Below are positions 61,601 through 64,000 of a stretch of 64,000 bases of DNA, piece after piece. The notes below the pieces were generated by a model, which did no database searches, was not told where the DNA came from, and saw only the letters and a list, made by a program, of their open reading frames with translations. This DNA is from Limnoperna fortunei. Its lineage: Eukaryota > Mollusca > Bivalvia > Mytilida > Modiolidae. The stretch covers positions 61,991,522 to 62,055,521 of the forward strand of contig OX104117.1 in the NCBI GenBank assembly GCA_944474755.1, in the 5' to 3' direction. The position numbers and the translations under genes are program-made. The stretch's first letter is position 1; each line of letters opens with the position of its first letter.

Positions 61601-62787
61601 ATACGTTTCCACGAATTTTGCCCTGTCATTCTGAGCAGTAGCGGTATGTCTCCCTTCAATTTTATTTCAATATTGGTAAGAAATCTTAAATATTTTTCTT
61701 TCTGTGTCATTGTTTATCCTGTTTACGCGCCACACAGTGTTAGCTGGTGCCTTCTGGCTTTTACTTTTTACAAATAATACCGGAAAAAGTTCAAGCGAAA
61801 GAATATACGAAAATTTCCGGATTGGGTATGAACTCAGGCCAGAGATTGCAATTGCGATGCAGCTAGTGTTGAAATCTGTATTGCAATGATTTATACATAA
61901 TACAAATTAGTACTTTGGCAGTAACTTTCAAAAAAGTAAATTTAAATCATTAAATAGTTTTAATAGTGCATTTTTTGTTAACAACATAATATTATTTTTT
62001 TCACAATGGTCTTTTTTTACTTCTGGTTCTATCCTATCATTTTATTGAACAGTTTTAATTTATGGGAGTGTATTCCTTTTTATTATAAAAAAATATGAAA
62101 AAATGTGGGCGCCTAACTTTTTCACTGGGCGCCAAAATTTTTTAAGTTAGGAGACCAGGTGGCAACCATTATAAAAAAGTAAGTGTATATCCCTGAACCT
62201 AACCTACACTCTTCTACAAAATTTGCTACAGATTTTGTTCTGTTCATGTTTATAGAAATTTTTAATAACATAGATGTCATTGATACTTTAAGAATTCACA
62301 TTGCAGCATCAAACCTATTTATAAATAAATACTTCTATAGTTTCAGAATCTGAACAAAAAACTATAAGAAAACATTAGATCTTTTTGTTAAAATACTTTT
62401 GTCAACGATATATTATCACAAATTATTAAGATTATCAAAGCTAAATTAACTTTACATATCTAAGACAAATGGCTAATAATTATCAGACCTATTCAAGAAA
62501 AAATTATAGCAGAGGGTGAAAGCTAATACAAAATATTATGTTACTCTATTTACCTTTATAGCAAGCTAAGGTCAAAGCACTTTCCTTGAACTCATTTGAG
62601 TGGGTGTTGATTCCTGCACCAGCATTCAACAAAATTCTTGCAACTCCAACATGACCAGCACTAGCCGATTCCATTAAAGGTGTATGTCCATTTTCATTAT
62701 GTTGTTCAACATTAGCTCCTGCCTCGATCAGAACTTGTACAACTTCCTCATAGCCTCCACATGCAGCATAATGTAGTGGTGTATTGC
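34627..62787 (-). CDS. ANKHD1: ANKHD1/ANKRD17 (Mask) gene, 29 coding exons, 5' part off-window
   Basis: Multiple-ankyrin-repeat, single-KH-domain scaffold protein; in flies (Mask) and vertebrates it supports Hippo/Yorkie and receptor tyrosine kinase signalling. It may equally be called ANKRD17, since an invertebrate single copy is co-orthologous to both. All 29 exons agree in phase and give 2373 residues plus a stop; vertebrate proteins are about 2500-2600 aa, so roughly 250 N-terminal residues lie beyond 64000. Order, numbered from the first full codon at 62785: ankyrin block 1 (1-400), coiled-coil linker (440-740), Gln-rich segment (740-960), ankyrin block 2 (970-1320), Lys/Glu-rich helix (1340-1397), acidic and basic linker, KH domain with GRGG loop (1617-1690), then a disordered Pro/Ser/Thr tail. 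Total spliced length in view is 7124 bp. Confidence 0.94.
35381..35521 (-). CDS. ANKHD1: ANKHD1 exon BB: near-terminal exon
   Basis: 141 bp, 47 codons, phase 0 to 0. Encodes SGVDVQFLKCSGNPMPQSFN and HMPNMWNPPVKGQ, similar in character to the PDPAWNPMIK end of the vertebrate protein. If the gtaaga donor is not used, the frame runs 12 more codons to a TAG at 35345-35347. Confidence 0.78.
35721..35963 (-). mobile_element. tRNA-derived SINE in ANKHD1 intron
   Basis: Minus-strand copy with GTCTCGGTGGCTGATTGG head and the CTAGCAATTTTTCAGCTG tail. Between exons AA and BB. Confidence 0.78.
36479..36657 (-). CDS. ANKHD1: ANKHD1 exon AA: Ser/Asn-rich tail
   Basis: 179 bp, phase 1 to 0, acceptor gttgtag and donor gtgaat. 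Encodes ELSMQWNPVNSDVMTSVQNP and a Ser-rich end DKSFQ. Supported by splice sites and phase. Confidence 0.82.
36900..37130. repeat. Repeat unit, AAACAGGAAGTAGATATGC family
   Basis: Single unit with AAACAGGAAGTAGATATGCA, TTTCAAGTGGTTGT and a GGACAGACAGGG tract, bounded by TATACCCCCC words. Related units at 41020-41412 and 57000-57255, and distantly to the array at 3135. Confidence 0.75.
37233..37463 (-). CDS. ANKHD1: ANKHD1 exon Z: conserved tail motif
   Basis: 231 bp, phase 1 to 1. Contains DDRKHLRPIGGERAQRRAP, which parallels DRKIPPPIGTERLARIRQG of the vertebrate C-terminal region, followed by YKTAVWNLASG. Confidence 0.88.
37732..37968 (-). CDS. ANKHD1: ANKHD1 exon Y: Pro/Gly-rich tail
   Basis: 237 bp, phase 1 to 1. 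Encodes LSQQEFANLISQFVAGQTQG and Pro-rich runs (PPPPVPPASGPG, LPPRPYSPM). Disordered; no recognised domain. Confidence 0.88.
38297..39597 (-). CDS. ANKHD1: ANKHD1 exon X: end of KH domain and disordered tail
   Basis: 1301 bp, phase 2 to 1, the largest exon. Starts GPPEATRQAHALITALVSDP, the last KH helix, then about 400 residues of Ser/Thr/Pro/Asn-rich sequence. AKAPGYRPTN and ARAPGYRMPN form an internal pair that recalls the vertebrate KAPGFRPP motif. Confidence 0.92.
40064..40213 (-). CDS. ANKHD1: ANKHD1 exon W: KH domain
   Basis: 150 bp, phase 2 to 2. Type I KH domain core: VQVSSTAISRVIGRGGCNIN, with the GRGG nucleic-acid-binding loop intact, followed by AIREVSGAHIEVEKQKGNSG and ERVITIK. 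Confidence 0.94.
40400..40840. repeat. Diverged tandem repeat with GACGGACGAAC end
   Basis: Two units with AAGTGAAGATATCTCATG / CAGTGAAGCGAGCTCTTC cores and TTTAACTGTGTAC, followed by GAGACGGACGAACAAAC near 40806. Pearl-like architecture. Confidence 0.6.
41020..41412. repeat. Two-unit repeat, AAACAGGAAGTAGATATGC family
   Basis: Two tandem units of about 180 bp, each with GTAGATATGCGACAGACCT and TTTCAAGTGGT, ending in GAAGGACGGAAGGATGGATA. Confidence 0.75.
41492..41620 (-). CDS. ANKHD1: ANKHD1 exon V: pre-KH segment
   Basis: 129 bp, phase 2 to 2. Ends with SPNLSSPKKGQKKEEGWKEV, parallel to the vertebrate LTSPKRGQKREEGWKEV immediately before the KH domain. Confidence 0.9.
42138..42246 (-). 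CDS. ANKHD1: ANKHD1 exon U: linker
   Basis: 109 bp, phase 1 to 2, acceptor gtttcag and donor gtaagt. Encodes GIGDLDDFGTLPEKLKISDK and a Lys-rich helix. No clear vertebrate match; supported by splice sites and phase. Confidence 0.75.
42474..42600. repeat. One-ended remnant of pogo/Tigger-like MITE
   Basis: Starts CAGTCGAACCTCGTTATCTC after TA, the same terminus as the element at 55601-56500. The far end is lost. Confidence 0.6.
43031..43446 (-). CDS. ANKHD1: ANKHD1 exon T: acidic/basic linker
   Basis: 416 bp, phase 2 to 1. Acidic start (DQKDDDEMIDDFDEQ), conserved IPVEPPSATVTSTIGIA, then a Lys/Arg-rich KKNKKNRREKEKP stretch that could act as a nuclear localisation signal, and a Thr-rich end. 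Confidence 0.88.
43735..43875. repeat. Short dispersed repeat beside exon S donor
   Basis: Contains CCCCCAAAATATGGCATGAC, TTGACGGACATACACGGAGA and GGGACGAGGAGGTATAA, the latter a recurrent terminus in these repeats. It stops about 12 bases from the ANKHD1 exon S donor. Confidence 0.55.
43887..44104 (-). CDS. ANKHD1: ANKHD1 exon S: Lys/Glu-rich helix
   Basis: 218 bp, phase 0 to 2. Begins ELAKKCQQSMEIIVSAKDRQ and AAEANKIASILLEEL, conserved with vertebrates, then a long Lys/Glu/Gln-rich single helix (about 35 residues) and Thr residues. A dispersed repeat ends about a dozen bases beyond the donor. Confidence 0.9.
44577..44773 (-). CDS. ANKHD1: ANKHD1 exon R: last repeats of block 2
   Basis: 197 bp, phase 1 to 0. 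Encodes GGHLDVVQLLVSAHADIDSQ, DNRKVSCLMAAFRKGHVKVV and the post-repeat cap VNQFPSDQELSRYISTIQDK. Confidence 0.92.
44900..45580. other. ANKHD1 intron, nothing recognised
   Basis: AT-rich intron without a repeat or exon I can support. Confidence 0.35.
45590..45805. repeat. GACA-tailed repeat unit with poly-C
   Basis: CTTCATGCACATCTACATAT, GGGGTTTAGGAGGA, GACAGACGGACAGTCAGACA and then a C-rich run at about 45781-45795. Same family as 60290-60500. Confidence 0.75.
45826..46776. mobile_element. Element with five 146-bp tandem units
   Basis: Ends GTCTCGCCTGC and GCAGGCGAGAC are exact inverted copies. Inside are five units of 145-146 bp starting near 45935, 46080, 46226, 46372 and 46518, each with TAGTTACAGAGGAACT and TGAGGTCAAGGTCAGGTG, differing from each other at only a few sites. 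A (GCC)n tract lies at about 46708-46725. Confidence 0.9.
47320..47381 (-). CDS. ANKHD1: ANKHD1 exon Q: ankyrin block 2
   Basis: 62 bp, phase 2 to 1. Encodes SAQVDVKNKKGNSPLWLACN, parallel to HIDVRNKKGNTPLWLASN of vertebrates. Confidence 0.9.
47400..48860. other. ANKHD1 intron, low-complexity only
   Basis: C-rich run near 48050-48065 and a short tandem GTTGGTCCATGTG pair near 48300. No exon. Confidence 0.4.
48868..49043 (-). CDS. ANKHD1: ANKHD1 exon P: ankyrin block 2
   Basis: 176 bp, phase 0 to 2. Encodes TGLTPLMEAASGGYVEVGRV and VNAPPVPSSRDTALTIAADK; the NAPPVPSSRDTALTIAADKGH stretch is essentially invariant in the family. Confidence 0.94.
49703..49810 (-). CDS. ANKHD1: ANKHD1 exon O: ankyrin block 2
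   Basis: 108 bp, 36 codons, phase 0 to 0. Encodes IETNRNTALTLACFQGRHEV and VSLLVDRKANIEHRAK. Confidence 0.92.
50078..50183 (-). CDS. ANKHD1: ANKHD1 exon N: ankyrin block 2
   Basis: 106 bp, phase 2 to 0. Encodes RTGSKLGISPLMLAAMNGHT and PAVKLLLDMGSDINAQ. The KLGISPLMLAAMNGH motif is a family hallmark. Confidence 0.92.
50439..50581 (-). CDS. ANKHD1: ANKHD1 exon M: ankyrin block 2
   Basis: 143 bp, phase 0 to 2. Encodes VVELLLSRGANKEHRNVSDY and TPLSLAASGGYVNIIKLLLS, ending GAEINS. Confidence 0.93.
50972..51117 (-). CDS. ANKHD1: ANKHD1 exon L: ankyrin block 2
   Basis: 146 bp, phase 1 to 0. Encodes GFTPLILAATAGHVDVVEIL and ERTKDTPLSLACSGGRFE, almost identical to the vertebrate repeats. Confidence 0.93.
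51749..52561 (-). CDS. ANKHD1: ANKHD1 exon K: Gln-rich segment and first repeat of block 2
   Basis: 813 bp, phase 1 to 1. About 170 residues dominated by Gln (QQQQQQQIQVQQQQTQTIQ near the start, mixed CAA and CAG codons), a basic patch KNQRPKRHLYNNQTVP and a Pro/Ser-rich stretch. It ends with DSQTESNHDTALTLACHGGH, the highly conserved first repeat of ankyrin block 2. The vertebrate protein has no comparable Gln tract here. Confidence 0.92.
53086..53997 (-). CDS. ANKHD1: ANKHD1 exon J: coiled-coil linker
   Basis: 912 bp, phase 1 to 1. Low-complexity Asn/Ser start, then a helix with REEQILRKQQILQELQKVEK and a Gln/Leu-rich extension to RRKQEEW, a predicted coiled coil. It parallels the vertebrate KKKKILKELQKVERQL segment. 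The rest is acidic and Ser/Thr-rich, probably disordered. Confidence 0.9.
54494..54584 (-). CDS. ANKHD1: ANKHD1 exon I: linker
   Basis: 91 bp, phase 0 to 1, acceptor atttcag and donor gtatgc. Encodes ARVPMQGLGNIVPPSDPD and a Thr/Ser stretch. Weak similarity to the vertebrate VPRVPTH..VVPPQEPD linker; supported mainly by phase and splice sites. Confidence 0.8.
55128..55265 (-). CDS. ANKHD1: ANKHD1 exon H: last repeat of block 1
   Basis: 138 bp, phase 0 to 0. Encodes DGSTMIIEAAKGGHTQVVKL and LLEYPNRVLL, the family's terminal repeat (vertebrate DGSTMLIEAAKGGH), then a non-repeat tail rich in Glu. Confidence 0.9.
55601..56500. mobile_element. 900-bp pogo/Tigger-like MITE in ANKHD1 intron
   Basis: Termini CAGTCAAACCTCGATAAGTC and the reverse complement of CAGTCGAACCTCGTTGTCTC, flanked by TA at 55599-55600 and 56501-56502. 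Subterminal CGAGTTATCCGAAGTTCGAG-type words repeat at both ends. No transposase frame. TA target and CAGTCGAACCTC ends fit the Tc1/mariner (pogo/Tigger) group. Confidence 0.88.
56716..56843 (-). CDS. ANKHD1: ANKHD1 exon G: ankyrin block 1
   Basis: 128 bp, phase 1 to 0. Encodes GADVNRATSTNDHTVLSLAC and AGGHLAVVELLLAHGADPI. The intron that follows holds a pogo/Tigger-like element. Confidence 0.9.
57000..57255. repeat. Repeat unit, AAACAGGAAGTAGTTATGC family
   Basis: One unit with CAACAGGAAGTAGTTATGCC, TTTCAAGTGGTTGTGATAAG and GGACGGAAGGACAGGGG, flanked by GTATAC and CCCCC words. Confidence 0.75.
57469..57556 (-). CDS. ANKHD1: ANKHD1 exon F: ankyrin block 1
   Basis: 88 bp, phase 0 to 1. Encodes EHESEGGRTPLMKAARAGYL and CTVQFLISK, matching the vertebrate repeat with a single visible substitution (Y for H). 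Confidence 0.9.
57987..58096 (-). CDS. ANKHD1: ANKHD1 exon E: ankyrin block 1
   Basis: 110 bp, phase 1 to 0, donor gtaagt. Encodes SNVHAQTGTGDTALTYACEN and GHTDVAEVLLVHGAEL, one ankyrin repeat. Confidence 0.9.
58240..58665. repeat. Pearl-like element, two units
   Basis: Starts GAATGTGTCCATGGGACA as the element at 3135 does. Two units with CAAACAGGAAGTAGTTGTCC, then a GACAGACGAACATGAG tail. In the ANKHD1 intron between exons D and E. Confidence 0.85.
58736..58927 (-). CDS. ANKHD1: ANKHD1 exon D: ankyrin block 1
   Basis: 192 bp, phase 1 to 1. Encodes GADINAQTEETQETALTLAC and LGCSTPLMEAAQEGHLELVK, including the short ELGCSTPLMEA variant repeat that is diagnostic for this family. Confidence 0.93.
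59402..59591 (-). CDS. ANKHD1: ANKHD1 exon C: ankyrin block 1
   Basis: 190 bp, phase 0 to 1. Encodes VNMPADSFESPLTLAACGGH and EGYTPLMEAAREGHEEMVAL, two ankyrin repeats close to identical to vertebrate ANKHD1. Confidence 0.93.
60073..60740. mobile_element. hAT-like TIR element with nested repeat
   Basis: Ends CAGGGCTCACGCTGG and the reverse complement of CAGGGCTCGCGTTGG, flanked by ATGTTT at 60067-60072 and 60741-60746. Contains the GACA-tailed repeat at about 60290-60500 with a 15-C run. CAGGG ends suggest hAT, but the clear duplication is 6 bp, not 8. Confidence 0.7.
60290..60500. repeat. GACA-tailed repeat with poly-C
   Basis: C15 tract at about 60303, CTTCATGCACATCTACATAT, GCGATTTAGGAGGAGAAG and GACAGACAGACAGACAGG. 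Family of 45590-45805. Confidence 0.78.
61308..61450 (-). CDS. ANKHD1: ANKHD1 exon B: ankyrin block 1
   Basis: 143 bp, phase 1 to 0. Encodes GHLEMVKFLLEAGADQEHK and HTALMEASMDGHVEVARLLL, ending DSGAQ, nearly identical to the vertebrate protein. Confidence 0.92.
61500..62165. mobile_element. Possible element with GTCGCC/GGCGCC ends
   Basis: Begins CAGTCGCCCAGTCGCCCAAG and ends with a TGGGCGCC-rich stretch, in a locally GC-richer island inside the intron between exons A and B. Boundaries and class not established. Confidence 0.35.
62554..62787 (-). CDS. ANKHD1: ANKHD1 exon A: ankyrin block 1
   Basis: 234 bp, phase 1 to 1, acceptor attgatag and donor gtaaat. Carries GNTPLHYAACGGYEEVVQVL, NENGHTPLMESASAGHVGVA and FKESALTLACYKG: two full ankyrin repeats and the start of a third. 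An upstream exon must supply the first base of its first codon. Confidence 0.92.
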
Positions 62788-64000
62788 CTATCAATAATAA
62801 AAACATACATTTTAATATGTGTACATGTGAGGCAAGTTAAAGTCTCATTAATACAAATACACAACTAAAATAGGACAAGTTCATGTTGTTCTCGTATTCA
62901 ACACATAATAATAAGATCTAAATTTCATAGTACATACACAAATACCTATAAATTCAAGTCATTCCTGGTAATACTGGAAAACTGCTTACAAAGAAACACA
63001 AGAAAACAATACTCGCTTGCATCAAATATCGCCAAACTCGTGGGTCCTTAGGACAAATCCAACATATTTTTACCTTTTTATTCTTAACCCTTTTACTGTT
63101 GGGAATCATACTTACAATAAAAAACTGTAGAAATATTCATTTTTCTGTTGCCAAGATATACATACCATATATTTTAGTATCATAATACAATTACTTTAAG
63201 GACTGCTAAAGGCCTAATTGTTTTAAAAATTGAATTTGTATTGACCTGTTAGCAAACATGGATTTTTCAAAGTGTCAGACCAAATATCAAACAGAATGCC
63301 AAACTATTTCACCAGGTCTGCTTGCACAATTATGATTTCCTAGATTTCTTTTAATTGCAACAATGTTCAATTCTGAGAACATTCCATCTAACTCTACAAG
63401 CATTATATTGAAAATTAGGGTCTGTTTCTAACAATATTGTATATAAACAACTTGACAACTGTTACAAAACAGCAAAAAAAGATAACCTTCTCAATCTCAG
63501 CATCAATATCACCAAAGGCAGCTTCATGAATAATTTGGATATTGGAAATAAAACAAACAATGACATTGTAACAAAATGGACAAACTCATGTCAAGTACTA
63601 AACAGCTTAAACAGTCAAAAATGTTTTAACATGGCTTATATTTATGTCCTCTGTTAAAATTTTGACAATGTTGCAGGTTCTCGTTTCATTTATCAATGAA
63701 TTGATTAAATAATTGCTTAACATCTAGGAAGCAATATATAAGTTATATTTAGGACCATGAAAATAAACTAGATAAGAAGTATACCCTCCCCCCTTAGCTG
63801 AGAATATAGGTTGATTTGTTAGTGGCAAAGTTTTTTTTAAATATAATCCATTATGTAGATGAATAACATAAGGCTGTAGCCCTTAAACTAGAATAACCAC
63901 ACAAGCCATGAAAGCTAACCTGAACAGACCTTAAGTCCTTGGCCAAAAAAAAATGGACTAACAAGAACAAATGTTGACTGGAAAAGTAAGAAAGTAAGTA
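62788..64000. other. Intron upstream of first visible ANKHD1 exon
   Basis: No ankyrin exon found. The missing N-terminal repeats must lie beyond 64000. A short frame near 63480-63530 (minus strand, HEAAFGDIDAEIEK) has no acceptor and is not called. Confidence 0.45.

Noticed and set aside
63480..63535. Minus-strand frame HEAAFGDIDAEIEK upstream of exon A
   Set aside because: Resembles an ankyrin-like phrase but has no AG acceptor with a pyrimidine tract, a poor donor and no match to the expected N-terminal repeats of the family.

Overview
The window is eukaryotic nuclear DNA, AT-rich and intron-rich, from a bivalve mollusc and most likely a mussel (Mytilidae). The grounds are the spliced metazoan genes and a dense load of bivalve-style repeats: tRNA-derived SINEs, pearl/Helentron-like elements made of about 140-170 bp tandem cores followed by GACG/GACA or GCC microsatellite tracts, and several TIR/MITE families. 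The organism call is inference; no species can be fixed from sequence alone.

Three genes are supported by exon-by-exon reading of splice sites and phase. (1) LRPAP1 (RAP, the ER chaperone of LDL-receptor-family proteins) is on the minus strand, 20431 down to 8484: six coding exons, 303 codons, with the last C-terminal exon not found. (2) FADD, the death-receptor adaptor (DED + death domain), is on the plus strand, 20867-24397: three exons including a 27-nt microexon, 229 aa. It lies head-to-head with LRPAP1, with 435 bp between start codons. (3) The ankyrin-repeat/KH protein ANKHD1/ANKRD17 (fly Mask) is on the minus strand, entering from beyond the right edge and running 62787 down to 34627: 29 coding exons whose phases all agree, giving a 2373-residue C-terminal portion. 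It holds two ankyrin blocks, a coiled-coil linker, a Q-rich segment, the KH domain and a long disordered tail.

Layout: 1-8483 is repeats only (nested TIR element, about 167-bp tandem array, SINEs, a Helentron-like element). 8484-20431 is LRPAP1; its intron 4 holds a roughly 2.67-kb satellite of 41-bp units, and its intron 1 acceptor is abutted by a transposon end. 20432-20866 is a shared promoter interval. 20867-24397 is FADD, with a MITE flanked by a perfect 9-bp target duplication in intron 1. 24398-34626 is a 10-kb repeat-rich intergenic stretch (SINE with perfect 12-bp duplication, two Helentron-like elements). 34627-62787 is ANKHD1, with pogo/Tigger-like, hAT-like and pearl-like insertions in introns. 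62788-64000 is intron with no recognised exon.

The genes are not an operon and share no pathway; the one notable arrangement is the divergent LRPAP1/FADD pair. No tRNA or rRNA gene or CRISPR array was found. The most informative signals are in the mobile DNA: element ends, target duplications, a conserved terminal palindrome, the satellite's higher-order structure, and insertions that come within about a dozen bases of splice sites.
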